DNA of 64,000 nucleotides, taken from contig JAOVFP010000013.1 of assembly GCA_025738555.1 (NCBI GenBank), positions 3,472,001 to 3,536,000 of the forward strand, given 5' to 3'. Below, one piece after another: positions 48,268 to 61,100 of the stretch; position 1 is the stretch's first letter; every line of letters begins with the position of its first letter. Made by a program: the position numbers and the translations under genes. The stretch comes from Cyathus striatus. Taxonomy: Eukaryota > Basidiomycota > Agaricomycetes > Agaricales > Nidulariaceae. Under the pieces are notes generated by a model. That model saw only the letters and a program-made list of their open reading frames with translations. It did no database searches and was not told where the DNA came from.

Positions 48268-51200
48268 ATGGCAGGGATGCTTGAGACGCCATCGCGCATA
48301 CTGCGTCGAATAGAAGACCTCGAAGGCAGAGAAATGCCATCATTGCCCTCAATGTCACTTGACGATGTTTCCGAGGAAATTGACGATATGTCTAGCGATG
48401 TCTTGCAACCGTCCGATTCTGAAGGCCCACTTAGCAGACTCGGGTCGCCAATACATTCCACCCCGGCGGCATCGACACACCACACAATGGCGTCCACCAT
48501 CCATCCTACTTCGAGCACATCAAGCACAGCACGCTTCGCTGCATCTTTAGCATCGCGCTCCACGAAGTCTGCAGGCCTCTCATCGTCGCGCGGAAGTACG
48601 ACAAAGAAGAATCAATATGACAGTTTTGACATCAGCATGATACCCCCCTCATTGCCCGATATCCACCATAGCTATAGAACAGGGGGCCCTTCACATGGGA
48701 TGGATGAAGACGATAGTGCTGCAAGTGTTCCTGACGAACATTTACCACCGCCTGGAGAGGAGCAGGATATCGAAGTGGAGGGCGAAGGTTTCTCTCTTTC
48801 TGATGCCCTTCAACCTATTAGTAGAACTGGGTCTCCACAGCAGTCTCCGCTGGATGCATTTGAAAATAATGGGACGCCGAAGAAGGCTTACGATTACTCT
48901 GTTAGTTTAAAATCGGAACCTAAGGTGCGTGATTATTTCAATTATATCTGTAACATACTACTATAATAACTACTTAGGTTTCTCCTTTTGACAAATATCG
49001 AAACATTGCATTTCGCCGAACTGTCAATCGAATGCGAACACCCTCCTTATCGAGAACATCATCATCTCCTGCCACTTCACCTGCTAATTCCACACCACAG
49101 AGCAGTCGTTCCGTCGTAATACCTCGTTCCAATGCCGCATCTCCCATATCCTCCATCTCGTTAGCCTTACCGCGGTCAGCAACTGCGTCACCTTCTGCGA
49201 TACCTCTGCCTCGCTCAGCAACCGCTTCTCCGGCGGTTCTACTTCAACGAATTCAAAGAAACCATGCATCTCCCGAATATGAACCTGAGCCCGGTAATAT
49301 CACTCAAGAAACCGATGCTCGGTCGATGGACATTACGGATGTTCATTACTCTCCTCCACGGTTGGATGATCAGGTCACGGATGAAGGAACAGAATCTGAT
49401 CGGGATAATCTGGGCGAAGGATATGGAGTCTTTTGGACGGCCCCTCTGAGGAGGAACCTGAGCGTTCGTCTTTTGATGGCCGTACCCAAGCTTTCACTCT
49501 GATAGTCAGCATGAAATGCACTCCTCAGTCTCGGGTGACCAGCAACGTTCCGCGCTTCCTTCAGATGACGGCATGGTCTCATATGTGCCCGATCCTCGCT
49601 CTGGTAACTCTGCTGAGATAGGTCGTTCAAGTTCAGACGGCCATTCGGAAGATCAGACTTTTTCTACCGATGATGGACCTACGCCATTTGCCACGAGAAG
49701 AGCAAGTCCTTTTCATCCCTCCGAGAAAGGCTCTCCCAACGCTTCTTCTATTGCTGAAAACTCCGCAGCACTCACTCCGACCCCTGCATTTCCTCGACCT
49801 AGAGCACGATTCAACATTCCTTCGATCCCACAAGACCTACCCGCTACTCCTGCCCCTCAAGAACACCATGAAGGAGAAGAAACAGCCCCAGACGATGACC
49901 TTATAACACCTCATAGTCGTCGTCGTTCGTTTCTACTATCTGTTATTAATTCCACGGCACGTCCCCGCTTCAAGGTACCCACACCTCACCCTCGACATGT
50001 CCTCTCGACGCCCAGTGTCGCCGAATTAACGCCTGTACCTGCCCCAGCCTCGGCTGCGAAATCCAATATTTATACTGCATTTGCCGGCGTCACTCCCAGG
50101 CCACGGTTACCTGCGAGCAGACGGCTGTCTCATCCACTATCTCAGGCCATTGTTCCTTCACCAGGTACATCTGACTCAGAATCACCGGAGGTACAGCAGC
50201 CATGGGCAGGATCCGCGCAGCTTTCACCGTACGATGGAGCAGTCGACAAAGCCTCATTTATTTCCACTGGTTCTTCTCATGATCTCACAACCCATCATCG
50301 TATGAATACTTCGTTTGATCCAGCAATGGGTTTCGGAGCTGGCGGACAAGGTGTAGGACGATTCGATGCCATCAAGTTAAATAATTATCTACATGGCCTA
50401 AATAGAAAATTGGAAGAAGAAAATCAAGTCCTCGTTGATCGACTTCGGAAGTATGAGACGGTTGAGGATGCTGAGTATTCCATCGAAGAAGTGCAAGTAT
50501 CTGATAGGCGACTTAGCGGGGCAAGTCGTAGACTTAGTGGAGGTACCGCTCTTGGAAACGTACAGGAGAACATAGCAGAAGAATGGTTAGAGGAGAAAGC
50601 TGAATTGGAAGAAATGCTAGAGTCGTTCAAAGAAGAACTCGCTCGATGCACGGACGAGAAAGAAGTAATTGAACAAGAATTGGAAAGCGAGAAGGCAGAA
50701 CGGAATCGCGATAAAGAAAGATTTAAGGATCGTTTGTCCGAAATGGAAGGGTCGGTAACAAAGCTTCTGGAAGATATGGAGAAGCAAGCTGCTGCCGCGG
50801 AACTTAAAGCTGAAAAAGCAGAAGGAAAATTAAGGCAAGCTGAGGTAGAGACTACGAAGAGAATGAAGGAGATAGAAAGGGAGCTTATCGCAATAGAAGA
50901 AGAAAAGGACGCTGCTCTCGAACGTGCCAACAAGGCGGAGGAAGTATTGGAGAGTAAGAGAGATTTAGGCGGTGATTTAAAGGCAGCCCGAAATCGGATA
51001 AGTGAGCTCGAGGGAGACTTACGGAACGCAAACTCGCAGGTCACAGAATTAGGAGAAGAAATTATGCAGATGGATCAACAAATCGATGAGATGGAGCAAT
51101 CGCTTAACAATGAAAAGAATGTCATTGCGGGTCTCGAGGCCGAGGTCGAAGCGAATGCTGATATGCTCGCCAAAGAACGTGACAATGTTCACAACCTACA

Positions 51201-54160
51201 AAATGAAGTCGGTCGATTGGAAGGCGAACTAGAGGCTGCAAGAGCTTGTATCGAAGAACTCGAACAAAATGCTGAAGTTGATGTCGAGCAATATAATCAT
51301 CTAAAACAGGCACTCGAGGAAAAGGAGTCTGAGACAACTCGGTTGACCACATCCCTTGAAGAGGCTCAGCAACGACTTCAGGGACTTGAGGAACATCTTC
51401 AGAATGCCAATGAATTGAAAATGGAATTCGAGGAAGCCCTAGACGCCGCAGAAGAAAAAATGGCAGAAGACGCTAATACTATTGCCGACCTTCGTACGAA
51501 GGTTTCATTCGCTGAAAGGGAGCGTGATAGAGTGCTGGAAAGGAGTGTTTCAAAATCTCTCTCGCAGAATCCCCTTCAAGACGCACCGACTGCTGAAGAG
51601 TTGGAAGCTCTTGAGCAAGAACTTGACGATGCCAGACGGGAAAATGCTCGCCTTCAGGTTCTTTTAAATCAGTCTCCAGCCCGAAAAGCTATGGACAAGG
51701 CTAAGGATCTTAAGATCGATATGCTGGAGAAAGAGAAAGAAGAGCTAATCGAACGAAACAAAGCATTGCGCATGACCGTCACGGATATAAACACTCCAAA
51801 CAAGTTATCCAACACCAGTGGAATCTCGCCCTTCCATCGCCATGTCCTTGCGATGTCCATTCGTGCACCTCGAACACCTGGTGGCCCTTTGCGAGAGGTG
51901 AGTTGTGCCATTTCGCCTCGTCATCTTGCCTCAATTATCTACAGCTCTCGTGGTTGCAAAACACTACCGCAGACCCATCGACATCACCATTGGTTGCTGA
52001 GATCCATCGACTGCAGCGTGAGCTAGACAGAGCAAACGAAAGCATTGATGACAAGCTCGATAAGCTGGAGGACGCAGGACTAGGGGTGGTTGGGCTAACC
52101 CAGAAATTAGATGAAGCCCGCTCAAAGATCATTAGCCTGGAAGAAGAAATTGCAAGGCTGACGCGAAAGGAAGAACGGCGCTTGCGTTATTTAGAAAGAG
52201 CGAGATGCCAGAAGTGTAATATCAAAGTCGGGACGCATCTTCTACAATCGGAAAACAGGTAAATTATGATGACATGTTGCTAAGTCTTGTTTGACATCCA
52301 TTATCCTTTTAGTTCGTTCCAGATTTCAAATGATACACTTCCCACAGAACCCCCTACACCTCCAACGAAGACGAGCGAATCCCTGCGAGCCGAGGTGGCG
52401 TCTGTTAATAATCGTCTAAAGCTTCTCCAGAAGGAATGGGAAGATGAAAAACGACAACTGCTTGGTGAAAGGGCTCGATTACAAGATAAAACCAACCAAC
52501 TAAATACAGAAGTTAAGCAGGCCAAAGACGAGGCCCGAAAGATCACAGAGTCCGAGAGGGTTAACGAAAGAGCTAAATCTACAGTCCAGAATGTACATAT
52601 TTCAACACATTGATATTCTGTTGTGTGCTAATGGTTACATAGGAACTGGAACGGGCAAAATCAACAATAGCTGAACTCGAGGCAGATCTCAAGGCAGAAC
52701 GATCTCGCCTTAGGGTCTTGACCGTGGACCAGGAACGTGTTTCGCGTGAAAAGGAAGAGATATTAATGCAAGTTCAAAGGAATGAAGCTGTACGTCGTAA
52801 TCCTCATATTTGCCGGGCATTGGCTTACGTACCCAGGATACGGAGGATGTGCGACAGCAGTTGACCCGTCTAAAGCATAGCAACAAGAACCTTGAGAAGG
52901 AGCTACGAGGTATGGTGCATATAGTATAATGATGTATAATGTGATCCATCTAATCATAATGGGCAGAAAACGCAAACGCAGAGCAAAAGGCTCGATTGCT
53001 CGAAACGCGGGTTACAGAAAACATAGACACCATCGAACAGCTAAGGCAGGAACGCTCCTTCCTCGTGTCGGAACACAAGCGATTACAGCAAAAATATTTG
53101 CAAGTGTCTGAAGTAAGTACATTGTTTTCCAGCTGGTGGTATCACTAACATCATGTTTTGCTTCGTCTCAAAGAGTGCCAATAAACTGCGGGATGAGTTA
53201 GCAACTCACTCTACTTCACATGACAACCATCGCCATCAACTTGACCTTCGCCTGTTAGAGTTAGAGGACCTGCGGCGTGCACTCGGCGATCGAGCTGATG
53301 AACTTGAAAGAGTGGAAGCAGAAAAGAACCGTATTTCTGCTGAAAAGAAAGATGTCTCTAAGATGATTGTCGGTTTAGAAGCTGATCTTCGACGAGTGCG
53401 AAAGGATGCGGAGGCCTTCGGACGCGATCTCAAACTTCTTCGTACTGAGAAGGAGAAGTTGGAAATAAAGCACCAAGAAGAGATGGCTAAGGCAGACCGA
53501 TCCAAGAAACAATCACAGGCTCAAATCCGGGTGCTTAACGAGCAACTCGAGAGTCAGAAACAGAAGACTGCAAAAGTTAAAGAAGTCGAGAGTCATGTTT
53601 GCGTAGCGTGAGTGCACAATTAAAGGCAAAATATTCTCGTTGACTGACGTCTTCTTTAGTGATGAACGACAATTGTCGACGATAAAAGTGCAGCATAACA
53701 AGGAGTGCAAAGGGTTGATCATTCAAATACGTTATCTCAAGGCCAAGTTTGTACGAGAATCCGCTTTTAGAAGTGACCTAGGATATCAGAAGCAATATCT
53801 CCTCGTACTTTTATCGCAGTTTGAGAAGAGGTAAACCGCTGTAGCACCTGGATAGTTGCATATCTGACAGAATATTCAATAGTGAGCGTAACATCATAGC
53901 TTCAATAGCAAGAATAGGATACCCCGTTCTCCCAACAGCTACCATCAAGAAACCGCCGGTTAAACTGAAAAGTGTTGTTCAGTTGGTTGTATTCTTGAGA
54001 CGAATTCGGTAAGTCTTCTACATATCAAAATATAATTCAAGGCTGACCGTCCTACTACAGCCAAGCGAGTGATGTTTGGCGAGAGCAAAGTGCGTCGAAG
54101 CAAGCTGTTGCTTCTGCGTTGAATGATATTAGGCGTCGAAGAGAAACCGTTCGTGTTTGA
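48268..54160 (+). CDS. Spindle-pole-body coiled-coil protein with PACT domain (Pcp1/PcpA/Spc110-like)
   Basis: Twelve exons: 48268-48924, 48978-49463, 49510-51897, 51945-52258, 52313-52592, 52643-52789, 52837-52909, 52967-53112, 53174-53607, 53660-53830, 53883-54008, 54061-54160; about 1773 aa. N-terminal 650 residues are Ser/Pro-rich and disordered with many SP/TP sites, likely for mitotic kinases. A long coiled coil runs from about 664 (KLNNYLHGLNRKLEEENQVL) to 1640. The C-terminus (about 1655-1720) has the PACT-type segment GLIIQIRYLKAKFVRESAF then LGYQKQYLLVLLSQFEKSE, which in pericentrin/Pcp1 anchors the protein to the centrosome or spindle pole through calmodulin. The intron at 49464-49509 was chosen because frames on either side differ; its donor (GTTCGT) is acceptable but the region is ambiguous. 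An upstream in-frame ATG exists at 48217. Confidence 0.85.
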
Positions 54161-54368
54161 ATTTCCTAGTTGTATTGTAGTATAGTATGTTCACTATTTG
54201 TCGCTTTGATATTTTTGTTGGTATTTTGCCTATGGGTATAGAGTGTATAATATGTACAACGCACTAACATCAGCTATATAATATATGATCCATTGCACAT
54301 TGCATCTTCGACAAGTTGGATATACGAATATAAAAAACTTCACCAGGGAAGGGTGTTTATGCACGATA

Positions 54369-55395
54369 TTATAATTTAGGTTTTGTGATGAGTCTCACAG
54401 CGTCCTTCGAGAACACATATGATAAGCCACTCCATATCGTAGTAGTAGCGACAGTCCATCTGTGTAAATTTTAGTTTGTTCAGTCAGATGTCAAGAAGAT
54501 GAATGGAAAATCTACGTACTGAAGCCCTTGTAAAGCTATTTCAAGTTCAAAGGGTAAAATAGGATGAACAGTGGTCACGCCCATAAGCAGAAGTTGCAGT
54601 GCAGTGTTAACCTGAAACAAACAACTTCTTGGTCTGTCCGGGATAGAAAGACAACAATTGTTGCATTCCTACCTTGCTAATTGTAGTTGGTCTAACTTCT
54701 GCCGACGGTAGCGAGAAGTCCCAGTATCGTGCCCAAGTTTTCTATTTTGGAAGAATAAGCATTTGGAGAAGAGGTGCTGGTGGTCATTAACGTACTGGAT
54801 GAGGCAACGAGGTATATCGAATATAAAATGCAGACAGGCTGAGCAGTACGTCTCGTCCCAAAATTATAACCGCCAGTGGTACTAAGTTTATCCATCAACA
54901 TCCTGTATCATGTAATATGCAATACAACATACGGGGCAGTAAGTTTTGCAAGGCAAGAGTAACAGTCAAAGTCGTCATAAGAGCTTTGTCGGCAGCAGGA
55001 TCAAGAATTGTTCCCAGAACTGAACTCATGTTAAACCTTCGAGCAAGGTAGCCATCAACCTTGAGGTAATATTGGGATAAGTTAGTGAAGTAAGATAGAA
55101 TCATACATACTAAATCTGTGAGACCCGCGTATACGAGAAGTCCAGTAGCAAGATGGTAGTTTCCCTGTAGTATCGACCAGCCAATAACTGGACACGCCAC
55201 TATTCTTGAGACAGTTAAAATATTTGGAATGGTATATATGTTCTCGCGAATTGAAGGCTTGCCGGGCGATTCTTTGGGAAGTTGTGATTCAGACTGTCGG
55301 CGGTGGGACGCCGAGAAAGTGCGCGTCTGCAATAGCAAGGAGCTTCGCGTAGAAAAAAGGGAAAGAGGATGGCTATGAGACCAAAAAGTTCGCAT
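54369..55395 (-). CDS. CRD1: Cardiolipin synthase (CDP-alcohol phosphatidyltransferase)
   Basis: Exons 55395-55111, 55059-54933, 54881-54796, 54741-54673, 54611-54520, 54459-54369; 249 aa, or 292 aa from an in-frame ATG at 55524. Joins CDP-diacylglycerol and phosphatidylglycerol into cardiolipin in the inner mitochondrial membrane. The N-terminus MRTFWSHSHPLSLFSTRSSL is Arg/Ser-rich and fits a presequence. PNILTVSRIVACPVIGW is the first helix. The CDP-alcohol motif is complete: Asp94-x2-Asp97-Gly-x2-Ala-Arg, then Gly111-x3-Asp115-x3-Asp119, formed across an exon junction. Further hydrophobic segments follow (LPLAVIILGRDVLLSL, VNTALQLLLMGVTTV). All junctions keep frame. Confidence 0.94.
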
Positions 55396-55739
55396 TATGG
55401 TTCGGATATATCGATGAGGAGGAAGACGAAATGGTTTGAAGATAAGGACGGAACGCGCCGTCACACTGAGTGTTCTCTGCATCTTGGAAGTTCGGGATCG
55501 CGAGAATCTTGCTATTCTGTTCAATCACTTGTCGGCCCGTGGTTCCGGCTCCGGGCTGACATCACGCCGTTCAACCGTTTGTTGACTTCGAACTTGCTTC
55601 GAACTTTTAAGCTTTCATGCATTAGGACAAGTACCTAATTTGTACTTTCATACAGCGATGGTTTGACGTTCATAGTTAATATCTAAACTGAGGATGCAAA
55701 TATCCCATTTCTTCTAACTCTAGTCGTATTTTGTTCTTA
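55396..55739. other. Crd1 upstream region
   Basis: Includes a possible longer Crd1 N-terminus up to the ATG at 55524 and the Crd1 promoter. It ends where the repeat-rich DNA starts at about 55740. Confidence 0.45.
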
Positions 55740-55784
55740 GTTGGGGGAGCTTGTTGGGGGAGCTTGTTGGGGGAGCTTGCTCCC
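55740..55784. repeat. Three 13-bp tandem copies followed by an inverted repeat
   Basis: GTTGGGGGAGCTT three times in tandem (55740-55778), then GCTCCC, so that GGGAGC-TTGC-TCCC can form a small stem. It lies just before an A-run (55798-55821, 24 A) and a T10 run (55836-55845), at the edge of the transposon-rich DNA. Confidence 0.8.
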
Positions 55785-55797
55785 AAGGGGGTGCGCC

Positions 55798-55821
55798 AAA
55801 AAAAAAAAAAAAAAAAAAAAA
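55798..55821. repeat. Homopolymeric A24 tract
   Basis: 24 consecutive adenines. It may be the relic of a retroposon tail or a boundary of an inserted element; no matching target duplication was found by eye. Confidence 0.85.
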
Positions 55822-56130
55822 GACCTGGGGTCGGGTTTTTTTTTTCGAGGCGTCGACCTACCCTACCTACCTATAATGATGACTAATTAGATCAATTTCC
55901 TAATTGGGAATGCTATCTGTTTTTAGTTTGTGTTTGCTGGTTTACTAAGTTCTGCTGCTTGTGTGACTACAAGCAACTGCTTACTTCAACAATACAACTA
56001 CATACCACCTATTGACTAAAGAATCTTACTAATAAATCACTATGGTGTGAATCTATTGGTGGCTTTACTTGTCATTGTATTGTAGGTTTGGCATTGGGTG
56101 GTAATGGTAAGATGTCAACAACTGCTGGTC

Positions 56131-56370
56131 TTATGACAGTGCTGGGAACAGGCTTGACCTTTGGCTTTGTAAAGAATGCGAGAAATGACCCATCTTTCTT
56201 CTTGCTTCCATATCCCTCTTCACCTTCATAGTAATGCAGGCATCACTCCCCATGTTGTTATGAGTCAGATTTTGGATGCCACCTTTTGAGCAATTCTTAC
56301 ACTCCCTGCATTCTGGACAAATAGCATATCCCTCAGAATCAATAACTCCTGGTGGGGTAAGCAGTTGAGC
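56131..56370 (-). pseudogene. Fragment of a repeat-family protein with a CxxCxxCxxC cluster
   Basis: Minus-strand reading frame (stop at 56133-56131) reading GYAICPECRECKNCSKGG, then LTHNNMGSDACITMKVKRD. This looks like a Cys-rich segment of multicopy Agaricomycete hypothetical proteins that I associate with transposons, but I cannot name the family. No start codon was found, so it is a fragment or an exon of a degraded copy. Limits are approximate. Confidence 0.35.
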
Positions 56371-56698
56371 CTGTGACTATTCATATACTAGGCTAGATGC
56401 TTCAACTACAGGGGATTTGTGATGATGTACTGTGTAAATTGCAAATGTAATAGTTTGATATAATCATTAATCACTAGATAAGATAACAAAATGTCTGGTC
56501 TTGCCTGAGGAGAACCAAGTGAGAGAGCCTAGTCTTTGACTCCAGCAGGAAGATGACATGTGACCAACTCTTCTCATACCACCTTCCTGCTACCACCAGA
56601 AAGACCATCCCCACATGCATGCTGAAGTTTCACCGAATTTTTCATTTGTACCATAATAAACCTTGCAAACATACTAATTAAACTAAACACCAACTACA

Positions 56699-57829
56699 AT
56701 GCAAAGAATAGAGACAGACCCAGCAGGTGAAACATGCCCAGACTTCAGTGGAGATATCTTTGAAGACATGCATAACATGGCCAGAGGAGGTAATGAACAA
56801 ATGACAGATGAGGAAGCAATAGAGAAACTGGTAACAACATGGCATGCAACTCATTGGAAAAAGATGGCAGCATGGGAGGCACAGGTACAGGCAGAAAATG
56901 AGGAGAGGTGGCACCAACAACCAGAAGAGGAGCCACAGGCCCAACAGCCTGACAATAACACCAATGAGCAGCAGGAAAATAGGGGTAGGCAAAGGGGGGT
57001 TAGCAGAGAACCAACCCCTCAAAGAGAATGGGGACAGAGGCAAAGACCAGATGATGAAGAAGGGGAAGCCAGGCCAAAGAAAGTGAAGCCATTCATTTTT
57101 GATGTGAATATAGGAATAGAAACCATGCCCTTGAATAGACCAGCCCAATATGCCATAACCAAACTAAAGGACAGAGCATATATTGAAATGGATTATTTCA
57201 CCCCACATGGATGCAGCCTAGCAAAAAATGAGAAGTCAACAAGCCCAGCAGACACCCTAGGTTTCACAGCAAATGCAAATGGGACAATCACACTCCAACC
57301 ACTATCAGTGATGAATCCTCTCAAGAATATCTGCCAGGACACAGAGCTGTCATGGAGTGAAGTAAACAAAGCATGGCATGGCATGATGAGGCATATGGTG
57401 GAATTAGGAGCACCATTATGGCTGAATCACATAATACAGGCATTTGCAGACTTTTTCAGCATCCTAGATGCACACCCCATAAGAGAACAAGAATACAGTG
57501 ATGAGACAATAGTAAAATATCAAGCCATAGTGAGAAGAGAGTGGCATGACAGAATGGAATTAGGATGAGGTATGAACCTGGGCATAGTCAACAATGATCT
57601 GCTACAGCAGATTCAACAAGACATTGTGATACAGAATGGAGCAGATAAGGCAAAAGAGGTCAGTACTACCCCAAACTATGAAGGAAAGACAACACTAACC
57701 AGTGAGCTCAAATCTTCACCCCCTACTCACAAATATTGGCCAATACCCCATGCCACTCAATTATGCCATATTAAAAGCGGAGTAAACCCAGAGTTGACTC
57801 CAATGGTACAGAGATTGTCACAGATATGA
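56699..57829 (+). pseudogene. Repeat-associated (gag-like?) hypothetical protein, split by one TGA
   Basis: ATG 56699 opens 289 codons to TGA at 57566-57568. The same frame continues straight on (GMNLGIVNNDLLQQI) to 57829, so an ancestral protein of about 376 aa seems interrupted by one stop that could derive from a CGA codon. Acidic, Gln/Glu-rich N-terminal half; then VKPFIFDVNIGIETMP, KLKDRAYIEMDYFTPHGC and LSWSEVNKAWHGMMRHM, a pattern found in large multicopy families of mushroom genomes, tentatively transposon-encoded. No CpG occurs in the whole 870-nt ORF, and all Arg codons are AGA/AGG. No known catalytic motif. Function unknown. Confidence 0.6.
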
Positions 57830-58159
57830 TAGTATCCTCCCATTAAGGCCAAGCCTTCAAGGCCTTTGAGACGAATAGGAATAGTTATGCTTATTCAGCA
57901 GTGAAAACTCCGGAGATTGCTGAGGGCAATGTCAGAGGTGGAGTAAATGATACTGTGGTGGAGATAATGAGTCTGGGAGTGAAAATGAAGATAGAAATGA
58001 AATCAAGCCAGAGGAAAATGTGCATAGACAGGAGAAAATGTTTTGTAGGTTTTGGACTTTGAATTGTTTTTTGGTGTATGTGTGTGCATGAGTGCATTAG
58101 GAATTGAAACTAAGAAAAAGAGTGAAAGCAGAGTAAAATGAGTAAAAGTGGAGTAAAGT
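57830..58159. other. 3' non-coding part of the Ty3/gypsy element, possible polypurine tract
   Basis: Downstream of the chromodomain stop on the minus strand. About 57847-57834 reads as TTAATGGGAGGATA on the minus strand, which could be a degenerate polypurine tract, followed by TATCAT where a TGTCAC LTR start might have been. No sequence matching the presumed LTR at 63505 onward was found, so the 3' LTR is missing, diverged or not recognised. Confidence 0.3.
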
Positions 58160-61100
58160 CTAAGTGGTGTCTGGATTGGGCTTATCAGGATATTTTGAAT
58201 GGAATTCCTCAATAAGTTCAAAAGCATGCTCTAGCTCCGTTGCAGCTAGCCAAGTTAACTCTTCACCTGTGCCTTCATATCCAGACCAGCAGACTAGATA
58301 CCGGAGTTTGCATTTGCAATGACGATCTAACTTGGAGTCACAGATTTCGCTGACTTCATACTTGATGTCGCCATCAAGTTCCACCAGAGGAGGTGGAGGT
58401 ATTTCACATTCAGGGAAAGGATTTTCTGTGGCTGGCTCAAGCATAGAGACATGGAAGACTGGATGAACTGAGTGAAAGTTGGTGGGGAGGTGTAAGGTGC
58501 AGGAGTGGGATCCAGTCTCAGCAATAATCTCATATGGACCATAATACTTTTCAGCAAACTTTTTTGCTGGATGAGTAGATTTAAAGAACTTAGCGCAGAC
58601 AAAAGCCTTTGTTCCAACCTTGAACTCCAGAGCTGACAACCGACAGTTGTCTGCTCCGACTTGATAATGCTTTTGAGCAAGTGCTATTTCGATTTTGAGG
58701 AGTTCGTGAAGTTCTTGGAGGTCAATGGCAAATTCCCATGCTTTAGCTGCAGTAACATCTCATTCCGGATGAACTGTTATTGCTGGGTGATAACCCTTGT
58801 TGGTGAAGAAGGGGGTTGTATTAGTGGTTGAGCTCAGAGTATTATTATATGTGAACTCAGTGAGAGGGAGTAGAACAGCCCAGTTGTCCTGCTGGTAATT
58901 GCAGTAGACATGGACATATTGTTCTAGAACTTGGTTGATATGTTCTGTTTGTCCATCACCCTCTGGGTGATACCCAGAGGTAAAGTGCAAGGTCATGTCA
59001 AGGACTTTGCCTAATGAACGGAAGAAATGAGAGATGAACTCCGAGCCTCTGTTGGAGGTAACATGCTCTGGAACACCATGTTTAGAAAATACATGCAAGA
59101 TGAAGAGCTGAGTGAGTTGGGCGGAGGTAATGGTGTTATAACAGGGGATGAATATTGCCTGCTTGCTGAAACGATCTACGATGACCAGAATGGAGTTATA
59201 CTCTTCTGAACCAGACTTAGGAAGTGTTTCAATGAAATCCATTGAAATAGAACTCCATGGACGTCCCAGAATTGGGAGTTGCTTCAAAGTGCCATAGGGT
59301 CGATGCCTTTGGGGTTTAGATCGCATGCAAGTGGTACAGGACTTACAGTAGTCCTTGATATAAGTGTGGAGGCTGGGCCAAGTGTATTCACACCTGATGA
59401 TGGACAAGGTCTTGTTTTGACCGGGGTGTCCAGCGAGGATGTGATCATGCTTGTACTGGAGAACATGGAGGCAAAGGGAGTTGTCATTGGGAACATAGAT
59501 ACATTCATCGAGATGGAGTAATTTGTCCATTCCGACTGACCAATGACCAGTGGGATCTCGAAGATGAATGGCGGCAACAGTGTCAGTAGGTTGAGCGATC
59601 AGGATATCATGATGAAGCTGCTCAACATCCATAACTATGCTAGCTCTGAGAATCGGTAGGAAGAGAATAGTAGCTCGCAATGAGGTAGTGAGTTGTTCTT
59701 GAGTGAAAACTGGCCTAAAGTTATGCAGATTGACTGTGGCATAGTCATTATCCCCCTCTTTAGGATAGATGTCCCAGCATCTAGTTAATGCATCTGGTTT
59801 AGCTCCAAGCTTCCCTGGATGAAAACGTATAACTAGATTGAATTGAGAAAGATACTCTGACCAATGGGCTTGATGATGAGTGAGGATCTTGGTGGTGGAG
59901 AAGTATTCAAGGTTCTTGTGATCAGTGACCACGTCGATTGGAATACCAGAACCCTCCAAGTAATGTCGCCATACTTTGAAAGCTTCAAAGATCACTAGGA
60001 GTTCTTTGTCATGGGTGTCATAGTTCAACTCTGGAGCAGTAAAGGTCCTGGAGTGGAACACTATAGGGTGGATATCGCCATCGTCAGTGATAATAGAGAG
60101 AATAGCTCTGAGTGCATAATCTGAAGCATCAGTCTCAACTATAATCTGCGCATCTGGCACCCAGTGTGTAAGCACTGGAGCAGTACTGAAAGCATCTTTC
60201 AGATGATTGAATGCCGCACGGCATGCCAGAGTAAAGTCCCACTTCAAACCCTTTCAGGTAAGACATGTTAATGAAACAACAATGTCCGAGTAATCTCGGA
60301 TGAAATGTCAGTAGAAATTGGCGAAGCCAAGGAAAGATTGAACATCTTTCACTTTTCTAGGCTCGGGCCAATCCTGAATTGTTTGGACTTTGTCCTTAGA
60401 CATTGTGAGGCCGGACAGAGAAAGAACAAAACCAAGGTACTCAACAGACTCTGTGTGGAATTCACACTTATCTGCCTGGGCATAAAGACCATGCTTTCAT
60501 AATTGGCGTAGGACTTCCTTAATGTGTCGATGGTGTTCCTCCATGTTATTGGAGTAGATAAGAATATCGTCGAGGTAAACTATTACGCACATGTCAAGTA
60601 AATCCTTGAAGATGTTGTTCATAAAACATTGAAAGGCTGCTGGTGCATTGGTAAGTCCAAATGGAATTACTAGCCATTCAAACAAGCCATAGTGAGTGCG
60701 AAAAGCAGTCTTCCATTCATCTCCATTGGTGATATGGACAAGATGATAAGTGTGGCGGAGGTCGATTTTAGAATAAATTCGAGCCTTGCAAGGACTATCA
60801 AGGAGGTCGGCAATGAGAGGGAGAGGGTACCTATCCTTCTTGGAAATGGCATTGAGTCCATGGAAATCGACACAAAGCCGAAGTGAACCATCCTTCTTCC
60901 AGACAAAAAGCACTGGTGCTCTGTGTGGAGAACGTGAAGGACGTATGAAGCCAATATGGAGATGTTCGTCAATGAACTCCCATAAAGATCCAAGCCTGGA
61001 TCGGAAAAGGGAATAGTTCGTACCAACTGGAGGAGAAGAGCCTTCGTCCAGATTGATTTTAAGATTGTAAGGATGGTGTGGAGCAAGTGTATCTGCTTGG

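Noticed and set aside
50424..51044. 206-codon Ser-rich minus-strand ORF
   Set aside because: Antisense of the Glu/Lys-rich coiled coil of the PACT-domain gene; composition follows from that.
55847..55875. CCTACCCTACCTACC stretch looked like telomeric repeat
   Set aside because: It does not match TTAGGG/CCCTAA periodicity and lies internally beside a gene.
57810..57860. Possible left LTR border
   Set aside because: A TGTCAC-like word and a purine-rich tract are present, but no repeat of the 63505-64000 segment was found, so no LTR was annotated here.
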